64,000 nucleotides of DNA from Chlorobiaceae bacterium (GCA_013334965.1 JAAXWO010000006.1:62001-126000); one strand, 5' to 3'; shown: positions 38,101 to 47,976, numbered from the stretch's first letter. Notes: generated from the sequence alone by a model not told the origin. Made by a program: numbers and translations.

Positions 38101-38207
38101 CCCTCATCGGAGGCCTTTCAAGCTCCATGTTCCTGACGCTGCTGGTCATCCCCGTCGTCTATGTATGGTTCGACAAGCTCCAGGCCCGGATGAAGAAAAA
38201 AAGATGA
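35109..38207 (+). CDS. RND-family efflux transporter (HAE-1-like)
   Basis: 1032 residues, the usual AcrB/MexB-family length, with 12 membrane helices in two blocks and large periplasmic loops. Helix 4 carries V-D-D-S-I-V-V-L-E, the proton-relay Asp pair; helices 10-12 contain G-L-V-G-K-N-A-I-L-L-V-D and the R-P-I-L-M-T-T loop. Hydrophobic or amphiphilic substrates are more likely than metals, because no CzcA-type acidic motif (DFG-x-D-G-A) is visible. Co-translated with the adaptor through a 4-base overlap. Confidence 0.95.
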   Translation: MTITGLAIKRPTLVVVLFSILGILGFFSYRQLKYELLPKMTPPVVTISTVYEGASPNEVETSVTKPVEEAVSAIEKISTLNSSSTEGHSLVTIEFTNSADIDKSLQDVQRKVNESRGKLPDEVKSPIVSRFALDETPVLRIGATANLSDTEFYQLLKNEVKPALSSIDGVGQVTIQGGREREVRVNLDIQRLESSGLTVNDVLSAVRKANLDFPTGKVDAQDRQFVLRLAGKFTSLDELNNLVIRSSSPSGAIYLRDVAEVQDTFKEITTMSRVNGRNSVGIVIMKQSDANTVDVSRLSLLQLQKLEKLYANRGLKFEVAQDASTFTLDAVNAVQHDLILAIVLVALVMLLFLHSLRNSMIVMVAIPTSLVTTFIGMYLFDFSLNLMTLLSLSLVVGVLVDDSIVVLENIYRHLEQGDAPRDAALKGRNEIGFTAVSITLVDVVVFLPLSLVSGLVGNILREFSVVMVISTLVSLFVSFTVTPLLASRFSKVEHLTGDTLGGRIAIGFERFYTRGRDMYISMLGWSLRNPRKVIFSAFMLLVSSFSLVVLGRIGGEFMSVSDRGEFSVMLELEPGTSLQETNRITRQVEERLRSYPEITRLLVNVGVSSEGLLNQSADNVAELNVHLLPKGERKRSTDEIMHSIRTRLQDIPGLKLSINPIGIFGTANETPVAVVVTGPSRGPVTRVAKALQDSLRQIQGAVDVRLSSQVGSPEMRIDVDREQMSSFGLTMADVGAAMRVAYAGEDVGKYRVGEDDYDIRVILDELYRSKTGEVSDLSFRSGSGELVRLGQFSTQEQSRGYSVLQRRNRNSAIWVKAQVVGRPVGSVGKDIERVITGMKRSGIMPSTVTHSYESDLKRQGESFSTLLYAFMVAIIFVYLIMVALYDSYVWPMVVMFSIPLAIIGALYALALFGKSLSIFTILGIIMLVGLVGKNAILLVDFINKFREEGMGITEAIFEAGKDRLRPILMTTLTLVFGLMPIALSGSSGSEWKSGLAVALIGGLSSSMFLTLLVIPVVYVWFDKLQARMKKKR

Positions 38208-38311
38208 GCTTTCCCTTCATCCGCCTTGCCTACGTTCGCTTTGCGGGCGTGTAGGTGTATTTGTCCTGTAACTGTTATCTTTGAATATATGACCCGGAAA
38301 TCACTATTGCC

Positions 38312-38719
38312 ATGAACCTGTTTTCACCACAGGCGCCGACGTTGCTCATCTGCCGCATCTCGATCGCATTTGCCTGGATCTATCAGGGACTGGTGCCCAA
38401 GATTGTCTGCAAGAGCCCCGGCGAGGTCGACCTGCTCGCTCCGGTTACGCCTGTTTTCCAGATCGCCTGCAACCTGATCACCTATATGGGGTACGGAGAG
38501 ATCCTGTTCGGCATGGCTATCCTCATCGTCGCAAAGCGATGGATGTTTCAGCTTAACATCGTGGTGCTGGTGATGCTTCTCGGATATGTCGCATTTGTCG
38601 AACCCAGCATGTTCACATTGCCTTTCAATCCGTTCACGCTCAACGTATCGCTCATAGGACTTTCACTTATTGCGTTGCAGGATTTGAAAAAAAACTCTCG
38701 CGACGGAACCGCATCATGA
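38312..38719 (+). CDS. DoxX-like small membrane protein
   Basis: 135 residues with four membrane helices (about 10-30, 50-75, 80-98, 105-125). The pattern A-W-I-Y-Q-G-L-V-P-K-I-V near the start and G-Y-G-E-I-L-F-G-M-A-I-L in helix 2 fits the DoxX-like family. Function in this subfamily is not known. Its stop overlaps the start of the next gene by 4 bases (ATGA), so it probably works with the following membrane protein. Confidence 0.75.
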   Translation: MNLFSPQAPTLLICRISIAFAWIYQGLVPKIVCKSPGEVDLLAPVTPVFQIACNLITYMGYGEILFGMAILIVAKRWMFQLNIVVLVMLLGYVAFVEPSMFTLPFNPFTLNVSLIGLSLIALQDLKKNSRDGTAS

Positions 38720-40047
38720 ACTGCTCCACATCAGCTGACCTGGCGGCATATACCCTCCGGGATATTTCAAGGCTGTTTCTCACCTTCACGGTGATGGTGA
38801 TCGTAACGGCCTCTTTTGCAGGAGCTTATGGCGCCTTGACTGGTAACGCCTTCCTGAACAAGGTTCATCCCTATATTTTTTTTACCGGGTTCGGCAATGC
38901 AGCCATTCTTCTGCTGAACCGTTACCTGACCGCTTCGATATTCCCTGAACTCAGGATCGATCCCTTGCGGCAACGTCTCTACCTCATTGCCGTTCTGACA
39001 GCGCTCATCCTTGTCACGCTGTCGATTCTCTTCGATATGCCTCTTTTGAAAGCTGCGGCGGGTCTGCTGATGATGGTCGTCGTGATCCAGCCGTTGTGGG
39101 AGATCCTCACCACTCTCCCGTTCGCTGAAATATGGCGGAACGTTTCCGGGCGTTACTACATTTTCGACGTGATCTTTCTGTTGAACGCCAACCTCGGCCT
39201 CTGTACCCTCGGTTTGAAAGAGGCGTTTCCCTCAAACGGCATCATCCCGTTTTTCGTCACCAAGTCAGCCTATTTCCTCGGCTCCTCCTTTCCCCTGAGC
39301 ATCAGCGTCATGGGGTTTCTCTACACCTACGCATGGCGCCAGACTGCAAAAATGGAGCTCGCCAGAAAGCTTTTCAGCGTATGGTTCAACATCTTCGTCG
39401 GGGGTGTGCTCTTCTTCCTTGTGGTGATCCTCATGGGCAACTACCTGAGCATGATGCTCATCAGCCATCTTCTTACTTTCGGCGTGATAACCCTCCTCAT
39501 CACGTTTGCAGTTTTCCTTTACAATTATTTCAAAAATAACTTCGCCCATCCGGCGCTCGCGTTTCTGCTCGGCGGACTCGCCTTCCTGCTTGCGACCAGT
39601 TCTTTCGGTATCCTGAACATCTATTTCGGCAAAGGGATCCTTTTCGGGAGCTACCCTCCCATCATGGCCGACAAGATGTGGAACTATCACTCCCATACTC
39701 ATGCAGCGCTTCTCGGGTGGATCACGCTCTCCTTCACGGGCATGATCTACATCGTCATTCCGGCCATTCAGAACAGGGGCACACTGGAACTCCTTCAGTC
39801 CGGAGATCCGCTCGCGCAGTTGCTTGACCACTCCTCCATGTCGAGGGCCTTTTTGCAGCTCACCGTCATGCTGCTTTCGGCGTCGCTTATCCTGGTCAGT
39901 TTTTATACGGGTGACAAGGTCACGCTCGGAATAAGCGGCATCGTTTATACGGCCTCGGTATTTTATCTCAGGATGAACCTTTTTCATGACAGCGCCATTG
40001 ATATCAGAGGACGCCTGAGGAACCCGGAAGAGAGCCCGGTAGAGTGA
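38716..40047 (+). CDS. polytopic membrane protein with oxidase-subunit-I-like histidines
   Basis: 443 residues with about 12 hydrophobic segments. The motif [23 protein letters not shown] (residues ~331-353), together with H-P-Y-I-F-F-T-G-F in helix 2 and S-H-L-L-T-F-G in a middle helix, recalls the haem/copper-ligand layout of heme-copper oxidase subunit I and NorB-like proteins. I cannot align the complete six-His set, so I do not call it an oxidase. Alternatives are NnrS-like or another haem-binding membrane protein. Coupled to the DoxX-like gene by overlap. Confidence 0.6.
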   Translation: MNCSTSADLAAYTLRDISRLFLTFTVMVIVTASFAGAYGALTGNAFLNKVHPYIFFTGFGNAAILLLNRYLTASIFPELRIDPLRQRLYLIAVLTALILVTLSILFDMPLLKAAAGLLMMVVVIQPLWEILTTLPFAEIWRNVSGRYYIFDVIFLLNANLGLCTLGLKEAFPSNGIIPFFVTKSAYFLGSSFPLSISVMGFLYTYAWRQTAKMELARKLFSVWFNIFVGGVLFFLVVILMGNYLSMMLISHLLTFGVITLLITFAVFLYNYFKNNFAHPALAFLLGGLAFLLATSSFGILNIYFGKGILFGSYPPIMADKMWNYHSHTHAALLGWITLSFTGMIYIVIPAIQNRGTLELLQSGDPLAQLLDHSSMSRAFLQLTVMLLSASLILVSFYTGDKVTLGISGIVYTASVFYLRMNLFHDSAIDIRGRLRNPEESPVE

Positions 40048-40117
40048 TTCAATAATATATTTATCAGCGCAGGGCCGGGAAGTTTCAAGGGCGCCTGCTG
40101 CAAAGGTCTGTAAAAGC

Positions 40118-40984
40118 ATGGGATACAACGCAAAACCACTGGTAAGCGTCGCCATACCGCTTTACAATAACGAGCGCTTCATCGCAGAGACCATCGAATC
40201 GGTACTCTCCCAGAGCATGTCCGATTTCGAACTGCTCATCTACGACGATTGTTCGACGGACAACTCACTTGAGATCGCCCGATCGTATACCGACAACCGT
40301 ATGCGCGTCGTCACCAGCGACAGGAACCTCGGGCCCGAAGGCAACTGGAACCGCTCGGTCAGCGAAGTTCGCGGTCGCTGGGTCAAGCTTGTCTGCGGCG
40401 ACGACCTGCTCTATCCCGAATGCCTCGAAAAACAGGTCGAGATTTTCGAACGCCCTGACAACGCAGGCCTCAGTCTGGTTTCATGCCAGCGTACCATCAT
40501 CGATCCGGAAGGAAAGACGCTTATAAAAAAAGTCAATTTCATCGATGGCGGTCGCAAGGAGCCGTCCGACCTGGTCAGGAAAATGGTCCGCATGGGCACC
40601 AACATCATGGGCGAGCCGGTCTGCGGCCTTTATCCATCGGTCCTTATCGGCAAAACGAGGGGGTACAGCGCCCGTATTCCTTATACCATCGATCTCGAGT
40701 ACTGGATTCAGCTTCTCCGGCTGGGTGATTTCTGGATGATCGACGAACCCCTCTGCGCGTTCAGGATATCGAACGTTTCATGGTCTTCCCGGATCGGGGA
40801 GATGAGGCATGAGCAGTTTCTTGCTTTCATGGAAGAGGTGTCGGGCATAGAGCAGTTCAAAATCAATGACCTCGACCTTTTTATCGGCAGGTTCAACTCT
40901 GCGGTCCAGTCCATGACGAGCCTCATGGGTTTCAGGCTTTTCGCCGGCTCACCAGAAGATAACAAGGAGGTTGTCGAAGGGTAG
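40118..40984 (+). CDS. family 2 glycosyltransferase
   Basis: 288 residues. [16 protein letters not shown] at the start, Y-D-D-C-S-T-D-N-S and the nucleotide-sugar metal motif C-G-D-D-L-L (equivalent of DXD) define a GT-A fold inverting transferase. A weaker C-terminal part ([12 protein letters not shown]) fits acceptor binding. Soluble or peripheral, no membrane helix. Acceptor unknown; lipopolysaccharide or exopolysaccharide is usual. It is not in a polysaccharide cluster here. Confidence 0.88.
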   Translation: MGYNAKPLVSVAIPLYNNERFIAETIESVLSQSMSDFELLIYDDCSTDNSLEIARSYTDNRMRVVTSDRNLGPEGNWNRSVSEVRGRWVKLVCGDDLLYPECLEKQVEIFERPDNAGLSLVSCQRTIIDPEGKTLIKKVNFIDGGRKEPSDLVRKMVRMGTNIMGEPVCGLYPSVLIGKTRGYSARIPYTIDLEYWIQLLRLGDFWMIDEPLCAFRISNVSWSSRIGEMRHEQFLAFMEEVSGIEQFKINDLDLFIGRFNSAVQSMTSLMGFRLFAGSPEDNKEVVEG

Positions 40985-41044
40985 GGAGCTTCCAGTCAGG
41001 TATCTGCAGAATTTTCTATAACCGCAACACAAAGGAGAACCGGC

Positions 41045-41803
41045 ATGAGGTTATCGGGTAAAATTGCGCTGGTCACAGGAGCAGCTGGCGGAATCGGTGG
41101 CGCTACGGCGCGCTGTTTCGCACGGCAAGGCGCAACGGTCGTGCTGGTCGACATCGATGAAGTCCGATGCGAGGATGTCCTCAGACAGATTCTTCAGGAG
41201 GGGGGGACGGCATCATGTGCTGTCGTCGATCTTACTTCGGAACCGCAGGTCGTCGAACTGTTTGCGAACGTTCGTCGTACCCACGGTCGACTTGACATCC
41301 TGGTAAATATCGCCGGTGGCGATTGTGAACCGGCAGCTTCAGTCGAAGAGATCGATCCGGAACGCGCCATGAGGAATCTCGACATGAACCTCAAATCCTG
41401 CATGCTCTGCTGCCGTGAGGCGGCCAAGCTCATGAAGCCGCAGGGATACGGGCGCATCGTCAACATGAGTTCCCTGGTCTATCGCGGCAGTCCGAACCAG
41501 TTCAGTTATTCGGCTTCAAAAGGCGGAATCTATTCCTTTACGCGTTCGATCGCCATGGCTCTCGGCAGTTTCAACATCACGGCAAACGCCCTCGCTCCCG
41601 CCCTGGTTGAAGTCGACGCCTTTGTCCGCGCCCTCGGGCCAGAGCGATGGAAAGCCCTGGCCGAAGCCTCAGCTGAGCGCTACCCACTGAAACGCATTGC
41701 AACACCTGACGACATAGCCAAGGCTGCGCTCTTTCTCGCTTCCGACGACGCAGCGTTCATCACGGGACAGATACTTGAAATATCAGGAGGGGCAAGACTC
41801 TGA
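41045..41803 (+). CDS. short-chain dehydrogenase/reductase
   Basis: 252 residues, classical SDR. NAD(P) site T-G-A-A-G-G-I-G (11-18), active-site N-I-A-G-G near 88-92, Ser 142/143, Y155-S-A-S-K159. An Asp at the end of strand 2 (L-V-D-I-D) favours NAD(H). A strong AAAGGAG Shine-Dalgarno precedes the ATG. The nearest named enzymes would be 3-oxoacyl-ACP reductase-like (FabG) proteins, but the substrate cannot be assigned. No obvious partner gene. Confidence 0.88.
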   Translation: MRLSGKIALVTGAAGGIGGATARCFARQGATVVLVDIDEVRCEDVLRQILQEGGTASCAVVDLTSEPQVVELFANVRRTHGRLDILVNIAGGDCEPAASVEEIDPERAMRNLDMNLKSCMLCCREAAKLMKPQGYGRIVNMSSLVYRGSPNQFSYSASKGGIYSFTRSIAMALGSFNITANALAPALVEVDAFVRALGPERWKALAEASAERYPLKRIATPDDIAKAALFLASDDAAFITGQILEISGGARL

Positions 41804-42013
41804 TGCTTGGGGACAACGGGAAGCCTTGTCGCTCACCTGAATTGATTCGAGGCGTTGCCCTCCTCCGCGGTATTTATATGTGGCGTCAGTAAGCTTTCGA
41901 GATATTTGTGTTTGCAGTAGATATAATAATTTACGGATATTTGATTTAGAGCTGCTGTGCCTGCAGCGGCATATCATGTCGTAGTTGTTGAACCTCAAAA
42001 GAAAGAGACCGTC

Positions 42014-42277
42014 ATGTCACACTTATCAGCCCGTGCGTTTCTCGGGAAAATCATCGACGAGGAGGGCTTCCGCAAAAATCTCGTATCCGAACTCTCCAAA
42101 AAGCGTTTCGAACTCATCAGGGAGGCAGGATTCGATTTTTCAGAAGAGGAGCTTGAACAGGCAAAGGCGGACTTCCCGCCAGGTGCGTTTGGACATGTCG
42201 CAGCATGGTTCTGCAACATCGTAACCGAGCAGCCGCCAAAGAGCGGGCACTGTTGCAGCAGCGGCCTCTGGCACTGA
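42014..42277 (+). CDS. Nif11-domain (Nif11-like leader) small protein
   Basis: 87 residues from ATG 42014; the frame is open further upstream to 41957 but without support. S-A-R-A-F-L-G-K-I-I-D-E-E-G-F-R-K-N-L followed by E-A-G-F-D-F-S-E-E-E-L-E-Q-A matches the Nif11 domain, also found as the leader of Nif11-type ribosomal peptide precursors. The last ~25 residues (W-F-C-N ... G-H-C-C-S-S-G-L-W-H) hold three Cys and could be a core, but there is no double-Gly cleavage site, and no lanthionine or radical-SAM maturase is nearby. It may instead be a stand-alone Nif11 protein linked to nitrogen fixation. Confidence 0.7.
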   Translation: MSHLSARAFLGKIIDEEGFRKNLVSELSKKRFELIREAGFDFSEEELEQAKADFPPGAFGHVAAWFCNIVTEQPPKSGHCCSSGLWH

Positions 42278-42299
42278 ACAATGCATCATGGGCGGATAG

Positions 42300-42349
42300 C
42301 CATCCGAAAAAATTAGATCGTACTTTTTTTCGGGATGGCGTTCATCCCG
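42300..42349 (+). promoter_or_regulatory. two mutually exclusive hairpins after the Nif11 gene
   Basis: Hairpin A pairs CCATCCGAAAAAA (42300-42312) with TTTTTTTCGGGATGG (42324-42338). Hairpin B pairs CGGGATG (42331-42337) with CATCCCG (42343-42349). The shared CGGGATG makes them alternatives. Either termination of the Nif11 transcript or a switch before the hydrolase gene is possible. Confidence 0.45.
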
Positions 42350-42428
42350 TTACGTTGACCATCTGGCAGCGGTGGCTTTTGTTTGGTATTTGTACATCAG
42401 TTTATAAACTCCAAAGAGCGGAGAAATC

Positions 42429-43652
42429 ATGATCCCTATCCAGATCGGCGATTACTGTTTCAAAAGGATGTATCTATGGCTGCAGTACTCGAAATCTTCC
42501 CCGCACTTCACGGAAATCGTGATTGAGGTGTTCTATCCCAATGACCGTCAGGCCGAGGGCCTGGTCATGTTCAACCACGGATTCCTCATTGGCGTCGATC
42601 TCACCTTTTATCCGAGGCAGATCATCAGCAAGGTGACTGGGGATGACACCCCGCTGTATCAGATCAACCCATCATGGTACTACAACTATTCTGAGGCGGC
42701 CATCAGGAACCACTGGGCCCTGGCATTTGTCACAGCCTGTCACCAGCAGGTCGAAATTATGCCCTGGACCTCTTTCGGAGGTAACCCGAGGGTTGGTCAG
42801 GAGGCGTATGCCGCGGCCTCCTATCTCGTCCGTTATGGTGCGACTTACAAGTATAACGACTCCTCTGAGGTCGCGGCATCGAAGTTCATGAAAGAGAGCT
42901 CGATGCGGAACCGGGTCATTTTTGCCGGTCATTCCGTCGGCGGAGCCCAGGCTCAGGCTGCGGCTACCGGTTTCGACCATCTGCAGCGTATCGGAAAGGA
43001 TCAGTGGATGCCGTTCGATCCAGTTCTTTACAACAGGGAGGTGTTTCCCGGTAGCACCCCGCCCATGTCTTCCTGGGAGAGTTCGCAGCGCGCGAATCCG
43101 GTCGGCCTGTTACAGCTTTCGCCAGTCGACAACAAATTCCCGTTCCTCTTTCCAGGAATGGAGGCATACCGAAAGCAACTTGCGGCAATGCCGTTGCCGA
43201 ACCTGATGGTTACTGGTCAATGTGATTCTACCACCCTGAAGTCCTCCACACCTCCTTCATGGATTGATGAAAGCGACAGGTCAGTGAGTCAGTTCGCACA
43301 AATGGCTTATACCGTCAGCAATTCATGGGCTGCGACGTGCATGGTCGAAAAGGGCAGTCATTGCGGTTACCTCAGGCACAGCAACGATTTGTGCAGCCTG
43401 GCGGATAAGGACAGCAAAACATGTGATGGATGCAAGGATGTCAAGCCATATGGCGCCAATCAGGAGGAGTTTGTCTTTACCAACGAGCTGCTGAGCCGTT
43501 TTATCGATTTTACTTCTTCAACGCCCTCTTCCGGCTGCTCAATCAATGACTGGAAGGGCGGAAGCCTTGTTCAATGGCTCAACAAGAGCACTCCGGATGG
43601 AACGGGAATTACGTTGAAAAAGTTTTCTGACGGTTACGTTCACTTTGCCTGA
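42429..43652 (+). CDS. alpha/beta hydrolase, substrate unknown
   Basis: 407 residues with no signal peptide. The nucleophile elbow is G-H-S169-V-G-G-A-Q; likely partners are D266 (V-T-G-Q-C-D) and H311 (E-K-G-S-H-C-G-Y). The oxyanion region is M-F-N-H-G-F near 47-52. The overall plan (L-V-M-F-N-H-G ... G-H-S-V-G-G) recalls chlorophyllase/PETase-type hydrolases, and a role in pigment or ester turnover would suit a phototroph, but that is a guess. The long region from 190 to 255 is a lid-like insertion. Confidence 0.75.
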   Translation: MIPIQIGDYCFKRMYLWLQYSKSSPHFTEIVIEVFYPNDRQAEGLVMFNHGFLIGVDLTFYPRQIISKVTGDDTPLYQINPSWYYNYSEAAIRNHWALAFVTACHQQVEIMPWTSFGGNPRVGQEAYAAASYLVRYGATYKYNDSSEVAASKFMKESSMRNRVIFAGHSVGGAQAQAAATGFDHLQRIGKDQWMPFDPVLYNREVFPGSTPPMSSWESSQRANPVGLLQLSPVDNKFPFLFPGMEAYRKQLAAMPLPNLMVTGQCDSTTLKSSTPPSWIDESDRSVSQFAQMAYTVSNSWAATCMVEKGSHCGYLRHSNDLCSLADKDSKTCDGCKDVKPYGANQEEFVFTNELLSRFIDFTSSTPSSGCSINDWKGGSLVQWLNKSTPDGTGITLKKFSDGYVHFA

Positions 43653-43687
43653 TTCTGGATTTTTTTGCCGGTGAACGAAGAGTCTTT

Positions 43688-43715
43688 ACTGAATCTGTTC
43701 AGGAACAGGTTCGGT
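43688..43715. other. long hairpin before the P-type ATPase 1 gene
   Basis: ACTGAATCTGTTC and GAACAGGTTCGGT form a 13-bp stem (two G-T pairs) with a 2-base loop. No T-tract on either side, so not a standard terminator. It ends 37 bases before the ATPase start and could affect its translation. Confidence 0.4.
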
Positions 43716-43752
43716 AGAGGCTGTTCGCGGCGATTCTTCTAACTGCCTTTTC

Positions 43753-46422
43753 ATGAACAAGCCTTTTCACGCATCGTCTCCTGACGAGCTGTTCGACCGA
43801 TTCGATGCATCCCCCTTCGGACTGGCTTCTCCCGAAGCGGAACGGCGTCTTGAAGCTGACGGCCCGAACCGCATCGAATCAGCTCGCACCAGAAGCCGCT
43901 GGCTGCTTCTGCTCGACCAGTTCAGGAACGTTCTTATCCTGACGCTGCTCTTCGCCACCGTCCTGTCGGCTTTTCTCGGCCACACCGTCGAAGCCGTTGC
44001 CATTACCTTTATCATCATGTTTGCCGTACTGCTCGGCTTTTTTCAGGAGTTCCGCGCAGAAAAGGCGATCGAGGCGCTCCGGGTCATGGCGGCTCCGAAC
44101 GCCAGGGTTATCCGTGACGGGCGGGAACAGTCGATTCCAGCCTCAGGGATCGTGACCGGAGATATCATCCTGATGACCGCCGGCGACAGGATTCCTGCTG
44201 ACGCTCGCCTGCTGGAGTCCGTGAACCTGCGGATCGAAGAGGCCTCCCTGACCGGAGAGTCACTTCCTGTTGAAAAAAACTGTACGCTGTTGCTTCCTGA
44301 AGCCACGGGCATCGGGGACAGGTTGAACATGGTTTTTGCAGGTACGGCGGTCGTTAACGGACGGGGCCGGGCCATCGTCACCTGCACAGGCATGGCCACC
44401 GAGTTCGGGCGTATCGCAGGGATGCTCCAGCAGGTCGAAGCTGAAAAAACCCCGCTTCAGAAGAACCTCGACAAGGTGGGTTCATCACTCGCCCGGGCGG
44501 CGCTGGTGATCGTTCTCGTCATCGTGGCTCTCGGTATCGTTCGGGGTCAGCCGTTCATCGAGATGCTCATCTTCGGCATCGCGCTTGCAGTTGCCGTCGT
44601 TCCCGAAGCGCTTCCTGCCGTCGTCACCATCTCCCTCGCCCTCGGGGTGCAGCGCATGACCAGGCGCAACGCCCTCATGCGTCGTCTTCCCGCAGTCGAA
44701 ACCCTCGGAAGCACCACCGTCATCTGTTCGGACAAGACCGGCACCCTGACTCGCGATGAAATGACGGTGCGCGTTCTTTACGCTGAGGGGATCGTTTTCC
44801 AGGTAAGCGGATCCGGTTATCGCCCGGAAGGCTCCATATCGTTGCCTGACGGTCGCACGGAACTTCCTGAATCCTTACGCCAGCTTCTGGAAGCAGGCTT
44901 GATGTGCAACGATGCCCGCCTTGAAAGAAACGCAGCGGGGGAGTGGATCATCAGGGGTGACCCCACCGAGGGCGCGCTGATCGTAGCGGCCAGGAAAGTC
45001 GGGATAGATGAAGCACTTCTCTCGGATCGCTATCCCCGTATCGACGAGCAGCCATTCTCCTCTGAAACCCGTCGCATGGTAACGGTTCACAGGACTGGCG
45101 AAGGAGTGAAAACCATTGTCAAAGGCGCGCCGGAGGCTATTCTTGCTTCATGTACGCACCAATCAGGCCCAGATGGGCCCACGCCGCTTGACGGGGCCTC
45201 CAGGGAGGCAATCATGCATCAGGCAGAGCTCATGGGCAGGGATGCCCTAAGGGTTCTCGCCATGGCAACGAGTGATGGGGGAGGGATTGCGGGAGCTGAT
45301 AACGGCCTCCTGTTCCTCGGATTCGCCGGAATGATCGATCCTCCGAGAAGCGAAGCACGCGAATCCATCCGGAGGTGTTTTGAAGCAGGCATCCGACCTG
45401 TCATGATCACCGGCGACCATCCGGTTACGGCTGCGGCCATCGCTCGTGAGCTTGGAATCCTGGGTGATGGGCGGGTGGTGACCGGTGCCGAACTGGCCGT
45501 CATGGGAGATGATGAACTAAGGAAAATAGTCGGAAGCATCGAGGTTTTCGCCAGGGTGGCGCCCGAACACAAACTTCGGATCGTCGAAGCCCTGCAGTCC
45601 AACGGGGAGATTGTCGCCATGACCGGTGACGGAGTCAACGACGCCCCGGCCCTCAAGAAGGCAGACATCGGCATCTCCATGGGTATCACCGGCACCGATG
45701 TGTCGAGGGAGGCTTCTGCCATGACCCTGACCGACGACAACTTTTCCTCGATCGTCGCAGCCGTGGAGGAGGGGCGCGGGATTTATGACAATATCAGGAA
45801 ATACCTTACCTACCTGCTCTCGTCGAACATCGGCGAACTCGGCGTGATGGCCGGGGCCACACTTATGGGTCTTCCTCTGCCGCTTACCGCAGTACAGCTG
45901 CTCTATGTGAACCTCGCGACAGACGGCCTGCCTGCGCTCGCCCTTGCGGTCGATCCTGTGGAGCCAGGCATCATGAAACGCCATCCGTACAATCCGGCAA
46001 AGGGGGTTTTTACCCGTCCCCTGATAGCCCTGATGATGGCAGGAGGCATCTGGTCGACCATCGTGAACCTTGCGCTCTTTCAGTGGGCCCTGAGTTCAGG
46101 TCGTCCCATGGCGGAGGCGATGACCATGACCTTCGTCTCGCTTGTGCTCATCCAGTTTTTCAAGGCCTATAATTTCAGGTCGGACAAGGCGCCGGTCTTC
46201 AGGGCTCCTTTTGCAAACCGTTGGCTCAACCTTGCGATAGTCTGGGAACTGGTCATGCTTGCGGCGATCGTGACCGTACCGTTGATGCGGGTTCCTTTCG
46301 GCACCACGCTGTTGCCGCTTGAGGACTGGCTTATCGTCATCATCGGCGCCTTGACCGTAATCCCGGTCATCGAAGCCGTAAAGTGGTGCGTCCGAAAAGG
46401 ATTGTTTGGTCTCAAGGCATAA
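43753..46422 (+). CDS. PII-type cation-transporting P-type ATPase 1
   Basis: 889 residues. Phosphorylated Asp327 in S-D-K-T-G-T-L-T, actuator loop L-T-G-E-S, hinge [11 protein letters not shown]. Helix 4 has P-E-A-L-P-A-V-V-T and helix 6 has [12 protein letters not shown], which keeps the N-x-x-T-D pattern of Ca2+-ATPase site II, so Ca2+ export is the best guess. The N-terminal ~50 residues match the cation-ATPase N domain ([12 protein letters not shown]). Cytoplasmic membrane. A second, different P-ATPase lies 2 kb downstream. Confidence 0.93.
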   Translation: MNKPFHASSPDELFDRFDASPFGLASPEAERRLEADGPNRIESARTRSRWLLLLDQFRNVLILTLLFATVLSAFLGHTVEAVAITFIIMFAVLLGFFQEFRAEKAIEALRVMAAPNARVIRDGREQSIPASGIVTGDIILMTAGDRIPADARLLESVNLRIEEASLTGESLPVEKNCTLLLPEATGIGDRLNMVFAGTAVVNGRGRAIVTCTGMATEFGRIAGMLQQVEAEKTPLQKNLDKVGSSLARAALVIVLVIVALGIVRGQPFIEMLIFGIALAVAVVPEALPAVVTISLALGVQRMTRRNALMRRLPAVETLGSTTVICSDKTGTLTRDEMTVRVLYAEGIVFQVSGSGYRPEGSISLPDGRTELPESLRQLLEAGLMCNDARLERNAAGEWIIRGDPTEGALIVAARKVGIDEALLSDRYPRIDEQPFSSETRRMVTVHRTGEGVKTIVKGAPEAILASCTHQSGPDGPTPLDGASREAIMHQAELMGRDALRVLAMATSDGGGIAGADNGLLFLGFAGMIDPPRSEARESIRRCFEAGIRPVMITGDHPVTAAAIARELGILGDGRVVTGAELAVMGDDELRKIVGSIEVFARVAPEHKLRIVEALQSNGEIVAMTGDGVNDAPALKKADIGISMGITGTDVSREASAMTLTDDNFSSIVAAVEEGRGIYDNIRKYLTYLLSSNIGELGVMAGATLMGLPLPLTAVQLLYVNLATDGLPALALAVDPVEPGIMKRHPYNPAKGVFTRPLIALMMAGGIWSTIVNLALFQWALSSGRPMAEAMTMTFVSLVLIQFFKAYNFRSDKAPVFRAPFANRWLNLAIVWELVMLAAIVTVPLMRVPFGTTLLPLEDWLIVIIGALTVIPVIEAVKWCVRKGLFGLKA

Positions 46423-46474
46423 AAATATCGTAATTTGCACACATCACTCATAATCAATCTTTCCCCCCATCCCC

Positions 46475-47962
46475 GTGAATAACAGCTTCCGGAAAAAACC
46501 GCTCTCTCTTCTGCTTGAAGAGATGAAGGACGAGCACCGGCTGAATCGGGTGCTCGGACCCGTGGCTCTTACCAGCCTTGGCGTCGGGTGCATCATCGGT
46601 ACAGGCATTTTTGTGCTCATCGGCGTTGCCGCCCACGACAAGGCAGGCCCAGCCGTCATGCTTTCGTTTGCACTTGCCGGGATGGCATGTGTTTTCGCCG
46701 CCCTCTGTTACGCCGAATTCGCCTCCATGGCTCCCGTGGCCGGATCGGCTTACACCTATGCTTACGCCACGCTTGGAGAGCTGTTCGCGTGGATCATCGG
46801 TTGGGACCTCACGCTCGAATACACCGTCGCTTCCGCCAGCGTGGCCCATGGCTGGTCGCACTATTTCCAGGATTTCATAGGGATATTCGGATTATCGTTA
46901 CCGGCAGCCTTTTCACGGGCGCCGATCGATTTCGACTCTGCCTCCGGCATGTTCACCACAAACGGGGCCCTTTTCGACCTTCCTGCAGTCCTGATCACGC
47001 TCGTCGTCACCTTTTTCCTGGTCAAGGGCATACGTGAAAGCGCAGGTTTCAACACAGCCATGGTGATCGTCAAAGTGGCCGTCGTACTGCTGGTCATCAT
47101 CCTCGGAGCGATGTACGTCAATCCCGCCAACTGGCAGCCCTTCGCTCCGTTCGGCTATTCCGGCCTCAGCGTATTCGGCAAGACCATTCTCGGACATGAG
47201 GGCTCTTCAGGCGCACCTGTCGGAGTGCTTGCAGGCGCCGCCATGATTTTTTACGCCTACATCGGTTTCGATTCCGTATCGACCCATGCCGAAGAGGCCC
47301 GCAACCCGCAGCGCGACGTGCCGATCGGCATCGTCGCGTCCCTGATCATCTGCACCGTGCTCTATATCGCCGTAGCGGCAGTCATCACCGGCATGGTGCC
47401 GTATGATCGCATAAGCATCGACGCCCCGGTTTCAGACGCTTTCAGGCAGGTCGGTCTCGGATGGGCCCAGTTCCTCATATCGCTCGGCGCCATTGCAGGC
47501 ATCACGTCAGTGCTGCTCGTCCTGATGCTCAGCCAGCCGAGGGTATTCCTTGCCATGGCGCGTGACGGGCTTGTCCCGAAAAGCTTCTTCGGCGCCATCC
47601 ATGAAAAGTTCAGGACGCCCTGGAAGTCAACCATACTGACCGGCATTCTGGTTGCGGTGCTGAGCGCGCTCCTGCCCCTCAGGCTGCTTGCGGAGCTTGT
47701 CAACATCGGGACCCTGTTCGCGTTCGTCATCGTCTGCGCGTCCGTGCTTATCATGAGGAAAACGAATCCGGATGCCGAACGGCCGTTCAAGGTGCCGCTG
47801 GTACCCTTTATCCCGATCGCCGGCATATTGACCTGCCTGCTGCTCATGTTCTCGCTTCCTGCAGAGAACTGGCTGCGTCTCGTCGTCTGGCTCGTTATCG
47901 GGTTCGGCATCTACTTTTTCTATGGACGCCATCACAGCATCCTGACCAGGCACAAGGGGTAA
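46475..47962 (+). CDS. APC-family amino acid permease
   Basis: 495 residues from a GTG at 46475. The N-terminus K-K-P-L-S-L-L-L-E-E-M-K-D-E-H-R-L-N-R-V-L-G is the usual pre-helix segment of cationic amino acid transporter-type APC proteins, which supports this start over the ATG at 46523. Helix 1 carries S-L-G-V-G-C-I-I-G-T-G-I-F-V-L (substrate-binding unwound segment), and about 12 helices follow. F-Y-A-Y-I-G-F-D-S-V-S-T-H-A-E-E is typical for the family. Substrate class: cationic or broad amino acids (inference). Confidence 0.93.
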   Translation: MNNSFRKKPLSLLLEEMKDEHRLNRVLGPVALTSLGVGCIIGTGIFVLIGVAAHDKAGPAVMLSFALAGMACVFAALCYAEFASMAPVAGSAYTYAYATLGELFAWIIGWDLTLEYTVASASVAHGWSHYFQDFIGIFGLSLPAAFSRAPIDFDSASGMFTTNGALFDLPAVLITLVVTFFLVKGIRESAGFNTAMVIVKVAVVLLVIILGAMYVNPANWQPFAPFGYSGLSVFGKTILGHEGSSGAPVGVLAGAAMIFYAYIGFDSVSTHAEEARNPQRDVPIGIVASLIICTVLYIAVAAVITGMVPYDRISIDAPVSDAFRQVGLGWAQFLISLGAIAGITSVLLVLMLSQPRVFLAMARDGLVPKSFFGAIHEKFRTPWKSTILTGILVAVLSALLPLRLLAELVNIGTLFAFVIVCASVLIMRKTNPDAERPFKVPLVPFIPIAGILTCLLLMFSLPAENWLRLVVWLVIGFGIYFFYGRHHSILTRHKG

Positions 47963-47976
47963 GGCCACAATCGCAA

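Noticed and set aside
39265-40155. 296-aa minus-strand open frame opposite the polytopic membrane protein
   Set aside because: The plus-strand protein has clear membrane helices; the antisense frame is compositionally artificial (His/Glu-rich).
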